64,000 nucleotides of DNA from Aldehydirespirator sp965248735 (GTDB lineage Bacteria; Actinomycetota; Acidimicrobiia; Acidimicrobiales; Aldehydirespiratoraceae). Positions 1-8,914 of this stretch are shown piece after piece (the first letter of the stretch is position 1; the number at the start of each line of letters is the position of its first letter). The stretch lies in the NCBI GenBank assembly GCA_965248735.1, contig OZ252146.1, positions 992,001 to 1,056,000 of the forward strand, written 5' to 3'. The translations under genes were made by a program, and so were the position numbers. The notes under the pieces were generated by a model that was not told the DNA's origin, did no database searches, and was given only the letters and a program-made list of their open reading frames with translations.

Positions 1-915
1 GTCGAAGGACATCCGGTCGAACATCAACCACCATCCCACATCGGCCTCCGTCGGACTCAGCGCGCACACCTCCCAGTCCAGCACGGCCGCGGTCCGGTAG
101 TCCGCCAGGACGATGTTGCCCAGCCGAGCGTCGCCCCACGTCAGCCCCACCCGCTCATCGGCGGGATCGTTGACCACCAGCCAGTCGAGCGCGGCACACA
201 GCACAGGATGCTCCCTGCCCGCAAGCTCCGAGCGGACATGGTTGCGATAGAGGTCAATCTGCAGCGCGGTCGTCGGGCGGCCGGCGCCGCTCGGGTCTAG
301 CCAGTCCAAGCCGCGGTTGCGCCAATCCAGGCTGTGAATGCCGGCGATGGTGTCGATGGCCGACAGCACCATGCGCCGGCGTTCCTCCGGCGTCGCTTCC
401 TCCACCACGAAGCCCGACTCGGTGTAGCGGGGCACGTCGGCGGGGATCCGCCCGGCCACGAAGCCCATCACGAAGAAGGGGGCACCCAGAACCGCGGGGT
501 CGGGCTCGTAGCCGAACAGCGGCGGTACCGGTGCCACGCCAGCCTCCGCCACCGCCTTCATGGCCCGGTACTGGAGCTCCACCGACACTTCGCAGTACGG
601 CGTCTGGGGCGGGAACATGCCCCCATCGGCGGGCTCGATGCGCACGACGAAGCGTTCCTGGCGATCGGAGCCGTTCTCGGTCCAGGCCGCATCGACGATC
701 ACCGTCTCGTTTGAGAATCCGGTGCTGACCGGGACTTCGATGTCGGCCACGGTGAGGCCCGGCCTGGATGGAAAGGCGCGCCGCATCCACTGTTCGAGGG
801 CGGCCTGGTAATGGCTCCGATCAGTGCGGAACTTCGGCGCGCTGAGCAGCTTGCTCCCAGACGGGTCGCCGTGCGCCTTCACAGCCGACTCCGGGGGACT
901 GTCTGAACTCGACAC
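1..915 (-). CDS. APH-family phosphotransferase (C-terminus off window)
   Basis: Partial gene that runs off the left edge, so its C-terminus is missing. It belongs to the aminoglycoside phosphotransferase / ACAD10-type kinase-like fold. Visible marks are an N-terminal glycine-containing nucleotide loop (STGFSNET), the catalytic-loop motif TWGDARLGN (Asp near residue 262, Asn 267) and the metal-binding LDWE about 13 residues later. Members of this family in environmental actinobacteria are mostly of unknown substrate and often sit near acyl-CoA genes, so a resistance role should not be assumed. I chose a GTG at 913-915 because the family's helical N-terminus is readable upstream of the first ATG (784-786). 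Other in-frame GTGs lie at 943 and 979. Confidence 0.8.
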   Translation of the reverse strand, partial: MSSSDSPPESAVKAHGDPSGSKLLSAPKFRTDRSHYQAALEQWMRRAFPSRPGLTVADIEVPVSTGFSNETVIVDAAWTENGSDRQERFVVRIEPADGGMFPPQTPYCEVSVELQYRAMKAVAEAGVAPVPPLFGYEPDPAVLGAPFFVMGFVAGRIPADVPRYTESGFVVEEATPEERRRMVLSAIDTIAGIHSLDWRNRGLDWLDPSGAGRPTTALQIDLYRNHVRSELAGREHPVLCAALDWLVVNDPADERVGLTWGDARLGNIVLADYRTAAVLDWEVCALSPTEADVGWWLMFDRMSFD

Positions 916-1197
916 GCCGCGTAGTGTGCCGCAGATGCCCGACACTTCGCCAAGCAGCCAGCCCGAGCCCGGTCGTGGCACCGCCCTCTTCAGAGGCCAA
1001 GCACACGAATTACGACCCGCGGCCAGCTAGTTGCCGGCCGCGGTTCCCGGGGCGGGGCCTTGCGGGATCCTGACCCCAAGCGACGCGGCCTCAACCGACA
1101 TGCTTCGCGACACTAGTGGTTGGAACCGGCGTGCTGCTAGCGCTCGTCACTGGGGTGGGGCCAGCGCATGCAGGACCCGTCGCCGTAGGGTTGGGGC

Positions 1198-1701
1198 GTG
1201 ACGGGCGACGCCTGCATGATCGGCAAGACAGACGTGATCGACGCCTGGCCTGCGAGCAAGACAGACGTGATCGACGCCCTGCGGTCCGTGGACGATCCGG
1301 AGTATCCCGGTGTCAGCGTGGTGGACATGGGCATGATCGTCGCGGCCGAAATCATCGACGGGCGGGCCACAGTGGAACTGATCACGACCTTCAGCGGCTG
1401 CCCGGCCCTCGACATCATCTCGTCCGATATCGCCAGGGCGGTGGGAGAGCTGGACGGCATCGCCGATGTGGAGGTTCAGCGCAGCGCCGAGGCCTGGGAC
1501 ACGTCGAGGCTCAGCGAGCACGCCCGGACCGTCATGGCTCGCGACTTCACGGTTGCGGTCTCGGCACCAGGCAAGCCGACCGAGTGCCCCCGCTGCGGTG
1601 CGGCGGCGCTGGTGGAGCAGTCGCCGTTCGGCCCGGCCCGGTGCAGGGCCGTGCATCGCTGCGGCTCCTGCCACGAGATCGTCGAAGTTCTGCGAGCCTG
1701 A
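1198..1701 (+). CDS. PaaD/MIP18-like Fe-S assembly protein
   Basis: A protein of 167 aa with an N-terminal MIP18/DUF59 domain (PGVSVVDMGMI, then the TFSGCPA motif with its conserved Cys) and a C-terminal zinc ribbon (CPRCG plus CGSC). That domain order matches PaaD, the maturation factor of phenylacetyl-CoA epoxidase. The other paa genes are not nearby, so a general role in metal-sulfur cluster insertion is equally likely. The start is GTG at 1198, with an in-frame ATG at 1216 as alternative. Codons 9-30 contain a perfect 23-bp direct repeat (1223-1245 and 1256-1278, period 33 bp), so the peptide KTDVIDA appears twice. It is transcribed away from the APH-like gene across a 280-bp spacer in which I see no clear promoter. 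Confidence 0.8.
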   Translation: MTGDACMIGKTDVIDAWPASKTDVIDALRSVDDPEYPGVSVVDMGMIVAAEIIDGRATVELITTFSGCPALDIISSDIARAVGELDGIADVEVQRSAEAWDTSRLSEHARTVMARDFTVAVSAPGKPTECPRCGAAALVEQSPFGPARCRAVHRCGSCHEIVEVLRA

Positions 1702-1722
1702 AGGGCTGGTTCCGGCGGGACG

Positions 1723-1899
1723 CTAGGCCGAGCGGCTAATCCCGCAATTGCGGCACTTGGCCGTCCAGCCCGCGGGAGTGACGGACGTGGCCAGCCAGGC
1801 TCCGCACCGACCGCAGTAGCGAGGCGGATCCAGCTCGGGCAGGCAGCCGGAGCAGTCGCGGCGCCCGCAGCCGCGGCAGTACCCCGCCTCCGCGCTCAA
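1723..1899 (-). CDS. bsaP: biotin synthase auxiliary protein BsaP
   Basis: A small cysteine-rich protein of 58 aa. It reads YCRGCGRRDCSGC, then LDPPRYCGRCGAWL, TPAGWTAKC and CRNCG, which matches the actinobacterial biotin synthase auxiliary protein (Rv1590 type) known to support BioB, probably through its iron-sulfur cluster. It lies immediately downstream of bioB on the same strand. No ATG or GTG fits. The only good start is a TTG (1897-1899) overlapping the bioB stop, which implies translational coupling. Identification rests on the conserved cysteine spacing, the PPRYC block and the bioB neighbour. Confidence 0.85.
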   Translation of the reverse strand: MSAEAGYCRGCGRRDCSGCLPELDPPRYCGRCGAWLATSVTPAGWTAKCRNCGISRSA

Positions 1900-2894
1900 A
1901 CCGCGGCCGACAGGCTGCCTATGGGCATGCGCAGGTCTGCGAGCATGTCCAGATCCTGTTGGGGCGAGCGGCCCAGCGTAGTGAGATAGTTGCCCACAAT
2001 CAGCGCGTTGATGCCGGCGGTCATGCCCATGGCCTGCAGGTCTCGCAGGGTGACCTCCCGGCCGCCGGCGTAGCGCAGGATCACCGACGGCAGCGCCATC
2101 CGGAACAGCGCGATCCAGCGGATCGCCTCCAGCGCCCCGACGGGCTTGCGGATCTGCAGCGGGGTCCCGGGACGGGGGTTCAAGAAGTTGATGGGCACCT
2201 CGCAGGGCTCCACCGCCCGGACCTGCTCAACCAGCTCCAGACGCTGCTCGATGCTCTCCCCCATGCCCAGCAGCACGCCGCAGCACAGCTCCATGCCCGC
2301 CTCGCGCACGTACGTGCAGGTGTCCACCCGCTCGTCGAAGCTGTGGGTGGTGACAACCTTGCCGAAGAACGAACGGCTGGTCTCCAGGTTGTGGTTGTAG
2401 CGGTGCACCCCGGCCGCGGCCAGCTCGAAGGCCTGCTCCCGGGTGAGGATGCCGGCGCTCACCGCCACGTTCAGGCCCGTCTCCGCCGAGACCAGCGCGG
2501 TCAGCTCGATCAGTCGGTCTATGGTGCGTCGGTCCGGACCCCGCACGGCCAGCACCATGCAGAACTCGCTGGCTCCCAGCGTCGCGGTCTCGCGGGCCGC
2601 GGCCAGCACTTCGGTGGTGTCGAGGAACGGGGTGGCCTTGACCTGCGTGTCGAACGCGGCCGACTGGCTGCAGAAATGGCAATCCTCGGGACAGCCCCCG
2701 GTCTTGGCCGACAGGATGCCCTCCACCTCCACCGTGGGGCCCGCCCAGGCGAGGCGCACCTCGTGGGCCAGAGCAGCCAGGGACGGAACCGTCCCGTCGT
2801 CCACAGAGGCCAGTGCGGCCAGCTCGTCGGGTCGCAGCTGGCGGCGCTCGTCCAAGAGAGCCTTGGACGCGCTGCGAATGGAAGCCTCGACCAT
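1896..2894 (-). CDS. bioB: biotin synthase
   Basis: A radical-SAM enzyme of 332 aa that inserts sulfur into dethiobiotin, the last step of biotin synthesis. The SAM-cluster motif CPEDCHFC (Cys68, Cys72, Cys75) is intact. The family blocks YNHNLETS and INFLNPRPGTPL, and the conserved region around RYAGGREVTLRDLQAMGM, are readable. Length is normal. It begins at an ATG 19 nt after the livG-like gene and is followed by the overlapping bsaP. No other biotin genes (bioA, bioD, bioF) are visible in the window. Confidence 0.97.
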   Translation of the reverse strand: MVEASIRSASKALLDERRQLRPDELAALASVDDGTVPSLAALAHEVRLAWAGPTVEVEGILSAKTGGCPEDCHFCSQSAAFDTQVKATPFLDTTEVLAAARETATLGASEFCMVLAVRGPDRRTIDRLIELTALVSAETGLNVAVSAGILTREQAFELAAAGVHRYNHNLETSRSFFGKVVTTHSFDERVDTCTYVREAGMELCCGVLLGMGESIEQRLELVEQVRAVEPCEVPINFLNPRPGTPLQIRKPVGALEAIRWIALFRMALPSVILRYAGGREVTLRDLQAMGMTAGINALIVGNYLTTLGRSPQQDLDMLADLRMPIGSLSAAV

Positions 2895-2913
2895 GACCCG
2901 ATCCTACGATTTC

Positions 2914-3753
2914 TCAGCGGGCTGGCGTCGTGTCGAGGTCTGTGCTGCCCAGGTACGCCGCTATCACGCGGGGATCCCGCTGTACCTCGGCCGGGGTTCC
3001 CTCCGCGATCCTCTGGCCGAAGTCGAGCACCATCACCCGGTCGGCAATATCCATCACCAGGCCCATGTCGTGTTCCACCATGAGCAGGCTGATGCCTAAC
3101 TCGCGGCGGATGTCGAGGATGAACCGGGCCATGTCTTCGGTCTCCTCGAGGTTCATCCCGGCAACGGGCTCATCGAGCATGAGCAGCTCGGGGTCCATGG
3201 CCAGAGCCCGGCCCAGCTCCACCCGCTTCTGGACGCCGTAGGGCAGCAGTGCCACCGGGTGCTTGCGCCAGCCCTCGATCTCGAGGAAGTCGATGATGTC
3301 CTCCACCCGGCGGCGGTGCTCGATCTCCTCGCGCTTGGCCTGGCCCAGCCACAACGCACCGGCAATGAACGAGCTGCTCATGCGAATGTGGCGGCCGGTC
3401 AGCAGGTTGTCGAGCACCGTCATCTGGGGGAACAGCTCGATGTTCTGGAAGGTGCGGGCCACGCCGAGGCGGGCCACCCGGTCGGGACGGGTGCCCATGA
3501 TCGAGGCGCCCTTCCAGCGGATGTCGCCGGACTGGGGCTGGTAAACCTGCGAGATGGAGTTGAAGATCGAGGTCTTGCCCGCGCCGTTGGGGCCGATTAT
3601 GGCGAACAGCTCGCCGTCGCGCACCTCGAACGACACCGAGTCGATGGCGGTGACGCCGCCGAAGCGCAACGAGATGTCGTCCACCTGCAGCAGAGGCTGC
3701 GCGTCGGTCGTCTCGCTCCGCACGGCATCGGTCGTCGTGGTCGAGTCGGTCAT
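2914..3753 (-). CDS. livG: branched-chain-type ABC transporter ATPase LivG
   Basis: Cytoplasmic ATP-binding subunit of a LIV/HAAT-family importer, 279 aa. It has Walker A GPNGAGKTS (54-62), the LivG-type variant signature LPYGVQKRVELG, Walker B LLMLDEPVAGM, and the C-terminal block GTPAEVQRDPRVIAAYLG typical of LivG. It overlaps the upstream livF-like gene by 4 nt (ATGA). Together with LivF, LivM, LivH and LivK it makes a complete importer. Substrate is not determined by sequence; members of this family take up branched-chain amino acids but also amides, urea and aromatic or short-chain acids. Confidence 0.94.
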   Translation of the reverse strand: MTDSTTTTDAVRSETTDAQPLLQVDDISLRFGGVTAIDSVSFEVRDGELFAIIGPNGAGKTSIFNSISQVYQPQSGDIRWKGASIMGTRPDRVARLGVARTFQNIELFPQMTVLDNLLTGRHIRMSSSFIAGALWLGQAKREEIEHRRRVEDIIDFLEIEGWRKHPVALLPYGVQKRVELGRALAMDPELLMLDEPVAGMNLEETEDMARFILDIRRELGISLLMVEHDMGLVMDIADRVMVLDFGQRIAEGTPAEVQRDPRVIAAYLGSTDLDTTPAR

Positions 3754-4541
3754 GACAGCCAGCGCTTGCGCCGCTTGTAGTGCTTCACGTCCCGGAACGA
3801 CCGGCGCTCGCCCTCGGCGCGAAGGCCGAGGTAGAACTCTTGCACATCCTCATCGGCGAGCAGCTTCTTGGGTTCTCCGTCCATCACGATCTTGCCCGAC
3901 TCCATGACGTAGCCGTAGTCGGCGATGGACAGGGCCATCATGGCGTTCTGCTCGATCAGCAGAACGCTCACGCCGTCGGCGTTGATGTCGACGATGATGT
4001 CGCGGATCTGCTCGATGAGCATCGGGGCAAGGCCCAACGAGGGCTCGTCGAGGATGAGCAGTTTCGGGTCGGCCATCAGAGCGCGCCCTATGGCCAGCAT
4101 CTGCTGCTCACCGCCCGACAGATACCCGGCCGTGTGGCGCCGGCGCGGCTGCAGGGGCGGGAACAGCTCCATTACCCGCGAGTAGGAGGCGGCATTGGCC
4201 TTGCGGTCGCGCACGGTGAACGCACCGGTGTCGAGGTTCTCGTCAACGGTGAGCTCGGCGAAGACCCTCCGACCCTCCATCACCTGGGTGATGCCCGCCG
4301 CGACGATCTGCGACGGCTTGGCCCGCGAGATGTCGTTGCCGTTGAAGGTGACGGACCCCTTCGTGATGTCGCCCTCGTGCACGTCGAGAAGCCCCGTGAT
4401 GGCGCGCACCGTTGTCGTCTTTCCCGCTCCGTTGGCACCGAGCAGCGCCACGATGCTGCCTTCGGGCACCTCGATCGACAGCCCGCGCAGCACGAGGACC
4501 ACCTCGTTGTAGACGACCTCTAGGTTTGCGACTTCGAGCAT
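3750..4541 (-). CDS. livF: branched-chain-type ABC transporter ATPase LivF
   Basis: Second ATP-binding subunit of the LIV-type importer, 263 aa. Walker A GANGAGKTT (35-43), signature LSGGEQQMLAIGRALM and Walker B LLILDEPSLGL are all canonical for LivF. The C-terminus has a short basic extension (YKRRKRWLS). It is separated from the upstream binding-protein gene by about 225 nt containing a strong hairpin, and overlaps livG by ATGA. Confidence 0.94.
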   Translation of the reverse strand: MLEVANLEVVYNEVVLVLRGLSIEVPEGSIVALLGANGAGKTTTVRAITGLLDVHEGDITKGSVTFNGNDISRAKPSQIVAAGITQVMEGRRVFAELTVDENLDTGAFTVRDRKANAASYSRVMELFPPLQPRRRHTAGYLSGGEQQMLAIGRALMADPKLLILDEPSLGLAPMLIEQIRDIIVDINADGVSVLLIEQNAMMALSIADYGYVMESGKIVMDGEPKKLLADEDVQEFYLGLRAEGERRSFRDVKHYKRRKRWLS

Positions 4542-4710
4542 CTATTGGACTCTGAGATCGGGTGGGGATGCGATCGACTGCCGGGACTCCGTGACTCGTG
4601 CAGGGGCCACACCATACACTCCGCTTCAGCTAGCGGAAGCGGGGGGACGATGGCGAAGATGAGCGGCGGCGAGGCCCTGGCGAAGGCACCCTGACTCCGG
4701 GCGCGAGACG

Positions 4711-4739
4711 AGCCCGGCGGGCCGGAGCACCGCCGGGCT
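4711..4739 (-). terminator. strong GC hairpin between livK and livF
   Basis: A perfect 10-bp inverted repeat (AGCCCGGCGG and CCGCCGGGCT) with a 9-nt loop lies 28 nt after the stop of the binding-protein gene. There is no T-run, so it is not a classical intrinsic terminator. It could protect the 3' end of the livK mRNA or partly terminate, giving more binding protein than ATPase, as is common in ABC operons. The inverted repeat is seen; its function is inferred. Confidence 0.5.
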
Positions 4740-4766
4740 TGCGCCTCGATCAACTACAGGATGCGG

Positions 4767-6422
4767 CTATGAGGCCTTGAAGCAGGGCTCGTACTCCCAG
4801 TTCAGAGCGGTCTCGGAGGCGTAGGGGCCCTTGATGAGCCGGAAGCCGTTGTTGCCGCCCTCCTCGGACACCGTGACGCCCGGCGTGTACAGCGACAGGT
4901 CGACGTCGTAGAGGTAGGTCTCGCGCACGATGTTGTTGTTGGGGTTGCCACGCCAGCTCTGGTTCGGGGCGAGGCCCTTGAGGTCGGCAGTGATCGAGTT
5001 GGCCGCAGCTAGCACACCCGCCCGTGTGAGGTTGCCGTTAGTGATGGCTCTGTCCAGGATCTGGGTGGCGACGTAGCCCTCGATGAAGCTGATGATGTAC
5101 ACGTCGTCAAACGGGGCGTCGGGACGGTACTGGCGCATTGCGGCGATCATCTCCTGCATGCCCTCGGCCTCGCCGACGTCCCACAGCACCGTGTAGGTGG
5201 AGTGGGTGTAGACCGCGTCGGCCAGCTCTCTGAAGCCCTCGATGCCCAGCAGGGCCGGGTTCCAGCTCGGGCTGTTGCCCGACCATTGACCGGTGAAGCC
5301 GGCCTGGGCGGCGCCGCCCATGAGGGTTGCTGTGGTGGTGGGGTTGGTGGTCAGCCACACCCAGTCGGCTCCCGAGCTGGCGATCCCGGTGATCACCGGA
5401 GTCAAGTCGCCACCGGGAACCACCTGGGCCTGACCGTCATAGACGATGTCGAGGCCCAAGGAGTCGGCCGCCACCTTCACACCCTCGGCGCCGTCTTCGC
5501 CGTAGTCGCCGGGGAAGCTGGCGATGGCCACCTTGTTGCCGTAGGTCTCCGACATGTAGGTGGCGCCGTTGATGGCCTCGATGCAGTAGTTGGTCTGCAC
5601 CTCGAACACATTCTTGCCGATCTCGGGATCGGCCCAGCCCGAGTACCACGACAGGGGGATGGCCGCCATGCCGTCCTCGATCAGCAACTGCGCCGTCGAA
5701 GCGGTGTGGGGCGAGCCCGTCGACGTGGAGAACATAACCACGCTCTCGTCACCCTCGCCCGCCATGACCTCATAGTTCTCAAGATGGGTGGGCACGTTGT
5801 AAGCGTTGTCGAGGATGACCGGCTCGATCGTCCATCCCTGGATGCCGCCGTTGTCGTTGAGCCACTCCCAATACACCCGGTGGCCGTCGGTGATCTTGGT
5901 GGTCAGCGGGGCGAAGATGCCCGACAGGTCGGTGTTGACGCCGACGCGGATCGTCTTGGTCTCGGGATCCACGCCGAAGTCATGAGCGATGGTCGCCTCG
6001 GCCTCAGCCAACGCCGCCTGGGCCTTCTCCGCCTCAGCCTCGGCCTCGTCCGCGGCAGCCTCAGCCTGGGCAGCCTCATCTGCAGCGGCGTCGGCCGCGG
6101 CCTGGGCAGTCTGCGCCTCAGCCTGGGCGGCCTCTAGCGCCGCCTGCGCCTCAGCCTGCTGCTCCGCGCTCGCCGCGGCCGCGTCAGCCTCGGCGGCGGC
6201 CAGTCTCGCCTCGGCCTCGTCCGCGGCAGCCTGCGCATCCGCCGCGGCAGCCTGCGCGACATCAACCTCGGCCTGCGCGGCGTCAACCTCGGCCTGCGCC
6301 GCGGCTACGGCGCCGTCGTCGGGCTGCACTGCTGTCGTCTCTGGCTCGTCGTCCCCGCCGCAGGCCGAGGCCACCAAGGCCACAGCGCAGATCACAGCGA
6401 AGACCCATCTCGAACTTTTCAC
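4767..6422 (-). CDS. livK: LivK-type substrate-binding lipoprotein with coiled-coil stalk
   Basis: Extracytoplasmic binding protein of the LIV importer. From the GTG at 6420-6422, which has GGAGGA 9 nt upstream, the protein starts MKSSRWVF and has a lipobox ALVASAC with Cys21. A longer reading from 6464 is possible but would spoil the signal peptide. Residues about 35-140 are an Ala/Glu/Gln-rich heptad-like stretch (AAQAEVD repeated, then ADEAEA-type units) that should form a long helix. The ligand-binding domain follows from TIRVGVNTDLSGIFAPL, including the conserved YN.PTHLENYEVM and TYLYDVD regions. At 551 aa it is about 120-150 residues longer than usual because of the stalk. Confidence 0.92.
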   Translation of the reverse strand: MKSSRWVFAVICAVALVASACGGDDEPETTAVQPDDGAVAAAQAEVDAAQAEVDVAQAAAADAQAAADEAEARLAAAEADAAAASAEQQAEAQAALEAAQAEAQTAQAAADAAADEAAQAEAAADEAEAEAEKAQAALAEAEATIAHDFGVDPETKTIRVGVNTDLSGIFAPLTTKITDGHRVYWEWLNDNGGIQGWTIEPVILDNAYNVPTHLENYEVMAGEGDESVVMFSTSTGSPHTASTAQLLIEDGMAAIPLSWYSGWADPEIGKNVFEVQTNYCIEAINGATYMSETYGNKVAIASFPGDYGEDGAEGVKVAADSLGLDIVYDGQAQVVPGGDLTPVITGIASSGADWVWLTTNPTTTATLMGGAAQAGFTGQWSGNSPSWNPALLGIEGFRELADAVYTHSTYTVLWDVGEAEGMQEMIAAMRQYRPDAPFDDVYIISFIEGYVATQILDRAITNGNLTRAGVLAAANSITADLKGLAPNQSWRGNPNNNIVRETYLYDVDLSLYTPGVTVSEEGGNNGFRLIKGPYASETALNWEYEPCFKAS

Positions 6423-6531
6423 GGTGGGTTCCTCCTCCAAGTTGTCTCTTATGATAGGGAGCACCAGGGCATTGCCGACATCTTGTCACACGCTGGCCGA
6501 ACAAGCTACGGCGTCGGTTCGGGTGACTGGG

Positions 6532-7782
6532 TCAATAGCTGAACGGCCATCGCTTCCAGTAGTTGCGGATGCGGACCCAGATCCCGAACAGGCCCAGCGG
6601 CTCGACGATCAGGAACACGACGATGAGCGCTCCGAACAACACGATGTTCCAGTCATACACGCTCAGGGTCCAGCCCGGGGTCTGGATGGCGGTGTTGATG
6701 ATACCGAAGTCGCCGCCCTCGGTGAGAACGAGTTGCGACAGGGCGCCGGTCAGCCCGCCCTCGGCGTCCTCGAGCCAATCGGTGAACGCCTCCACGAACT
6801 TCGGCACCATCACCACGAAAAAGGTCCCGATGAGCGGACCCGCCGTGGTGCCGGCCCCGCCGATCAGAAGAATGGCTATGAACTCCACCGAAAGGAACAG
6901 CCCGAAGTCGGTGGCCAGGAGCCGCTGCGACAGCGCCGCGAACAGCGCTCCCGATATCCCGGCGAAGAACGACGACACCGCGAACGCCACCAGCTTGTAG
7001 CGGAACTCGGGCACTCCCATCACCTCGGCCGCGATGTCGCGGTCGCGGATGGCCTGCAGGGCGCGGCCCGTGCGGCTGCGGGTCAGGTTCTTGGCCACGA
7101 CCGCGAATGCGATGGTCAGCACTAGCAGGAACAGGTACCGCTTCTGGCCGTCGCTGACATCGAACCACAGCCAGTGTCCGTCGTCGCCGACGTTGATGAG
7201 CGGCTTCTCCTCCTTCCACAGCCTGATGTCGAGCTCCTGGAACTCGCGGCCCAGTGCGGGTGGGCCGGCGATCTTGCGTCCCCAGCTGGTGTTGCCGAAG
7301 TGGATTCCCAGGAACACGAGGCCCAGCGTGACGATGGCCAGGTAGAGCCCGCGCAGCCTCACCGCCACCGGCGAGACGATCACGCCCACCAGAGCCGCCG
7401 TGATGCCCGCTCCTGGCAGCCAGATCCAGATCGGAAGCGAATGACCCCAAGTGGTCTCGCCGCTCGTGCCCCCCAGGTACACCGCGGCGCAGGCGCCAAC
7501 CCCCATGAAGAAGGAGTGGCCCAGCGAGACCTGGCCAGCCAGCCCGCTCAGCAGGTTGAGGCCCAACGCCGCGATGGCCAGCACCATCACCAAAGCCATC
7601 GGGCGGAGCCATTCGGCGTCGCCGAGGAACCTGATCACCGGTATGTGGCTGATCAGAGGAAGATCGAACGGCATCAAGAAGAGCACCGCCATGAGGACCG
7701 CGAACACGGATCGCTGGGTCCAGGTGGGCAGCATCCGGATCTCTTGGCGATAGGCGGTGTAGAGGTTGGGGCGACCGAACAT
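6532..7782 (-). CDS. livM: branched-chain-type ABC transporter permease LivM
   Basis: Polytopic permease of 416 aa with the LivM hallmarks: GLAGQVSLGHSFFMGVGA, the EAA-like loop around RTGRALQAIRDRDIAAEVMGV, and IAILLIGGAGTTAGPLIG. Several hydrophobic segments run from residue 25 to the C-terminus. An insertion of about 40 residues before RYLFLLVL (REFQELDIRLWKEEKPLINV...) forms an extra hydrophilic loop compared with short LivM proteins. It lies between the binding protein and LivH in the same operon. Confidence 0.93.
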   Translation of the reverse strand: MFGRPNLYTAYRQEIRMLPTWTQRSVFAVLMAVLFLMPFDLPLISHIPVIRFLGDAEWLRPMALVMVLAIAALGLNLLSGLAGQVSLGHSFFMGVGACAAVYLGGTSGETTWGHSLPIWIWLPGAGITAALVGVIVSPVAVRLRGLYLAIVTLGLVFLGIHFGNTSWGRKIAGPPALGREFQELDIRLWKEEKPLINVGDDGHWLWFDVSDGQKRYLFLLVLTIAFAVVAKNLTRSRTGRALQAIRDRDIAAEVMGVPEFRYKLVAFAVSSFFAGISGALFAALSQRLLATDFGLFLSVEFIAILLIGGAGTTAGPLIGTFFVVMVPKFVEAFTDWLEDAEGGLTGALSQLVLTEGGDFGIINTAIQTPGWTLSVYDWNIVLFGALIVVFLIVEPLGLFGIWVRIRNYWKRWPFSY

Positions 7783-7834
7783 TCCTCACGGCCTCCCGAA
7801 GTCGGCCAGCGGGGGAGCCGAGCGGCCCGACACG

Positions 7835-8914
7835 TCACACCCTCCTGATCTCGGGGGTGCCGAACAGGCCGTACGGACGAATCAGCAGACCGATGATCAT
7901 CACGACGTACGGAACGATGAGCGGGTAGCCGGCACCGAGCCATGAGGCGTTGCCCGCCGCGTACTGCCCCGCGTAGATCTCGGCCACGCCCACGATGAGC
8001 CCTCCGAGGAGAGCGCCGCTCGCTGAGTCCAGTCCGCCCAGGATCACCGCGGGCAGGGCCCGGAAGGCGATGTTGGCCGTCTCCTGATCGACCGACAGCG
8101 TCTGAGCGACCGGCGGCTGGGTGGCGAATATGCCGCCGAGGGCGGCCAGCACCGCACCGGCGGCCCAGGCGGTGGCGAACACCCGGCCCACGCTGACGCC
8201 CTGGGCCATGGCCGCCTCCTGGTCGAAGGCGACGGCGCGCATGGCGATCCCGAGCCGGGACCGGTAAAAGAAGAACACGGCCATGAAGGCGACCGCTGCG
8301 GTCACCATGGCCGCGATGAAGCTCCAGTTGATCAGCCGGTCGCCGACCTTGAACCCGTTGGCCAACCACGGCACTCCGAGCGGGCGGAAGTCAACCTCGA
8401 CCGCGTCGTTGTTGAACACCCGGAACATGATCTCGAGGCCGAGGGTGATCACCGCCACCGAGAACAGCGGCTCGCCGATCATCGGGCGGATCGCCAGCCT
8501 CTCCACGACTAGACCGACCACAGCCGCGAAAGCCAGGGCCACGATCACATTCAGCCCCCAGCGCATCCACCCGGGACCGCCCAGGCTGTTGATCGGGTTG
8601 CTGATGCTGGTGAAGGGGATGTGGCCGTCGATCGCGAGAAAGCTCACGAAGAGCGCTCCGGAGGCGGCCAACGCACCCTGGGCGAAGTTGACGGTCTGGG
8701 TGGCCTTGAATATGAGCACGAAGCCGAGGGCGATCAGCGCGTAGGTCGAGCCCAGCCCCATCGACCTCATGAACGTCTGAAAGAACAGTCCCGGATTGTT
8801 GGCGAACTGGACCGCGCCGAAGATCAGGGCCGCGGTCACCAGTCCCACAAGGAAGCCCAGCGGAGCGTCCCGGCGGAATGCGAGGGTCTGGAGCCTGGCG
8901 ACCGCTCCCGCCAT
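7835..8914 (-). CDS. livH: branched-chain-type ABC transporter permease LivH
   Basis: Second permease, 359 aa. It has the characteristic LivH segment GSTYALIALGFVLIFKATQTVNFAQGAL, a later RSRLGIAMRAVAFDQEAAMAQGV loop, and AVILGGLDSASGALLGGLIVG. Its ATG overlaps the stop of the acyl-CoA synthetase gene (ATGA), so the synthetase and transporter are translationally coupled. This suggests that the imported ligand, or something derived from it, is activated to a CoA thioester. Confidence 0.93.
   Translation of the reverse strand: MAGAVARLQTLAFRRDAPLGFLVGLVTAALIFGAVQFANNPGLFFQTFMRSMGLGSTYALIALGFVLIFKATQTVNFAQGALAASGALFVSFLAIDGHIPFTSISNPINSLGGPGWMRWGLNVIVALAFAAVVGLVVERLAIRPMIGEPLFSVAVITLGLEIMFRVFNNDAVEVDFRPLGVPWLANGFKVGDRLINWSFIAAMVTAAVAFMAVFFFYRSRLGIAMRAVAFDQEAAMAQGVSVGRVFATAWAAGAVLAALGGIFATQPPVAQTLSVDQETANIAFRALPAVILGGLDSASGALLGGLIVGVAEIYAGQYAAGNASWLGAGYPLIVPYVVMIIGLLIRPYGLFGTPEIRRV

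Noticed and set aside
5989..7125. A long Ala/Ser-rich plus-strand frame opposite livK and livM
   Set aside because: Composition mirrors the Ala/Glu stalk codons on the other strand; the LivK and LivM motifs are unambiguous.
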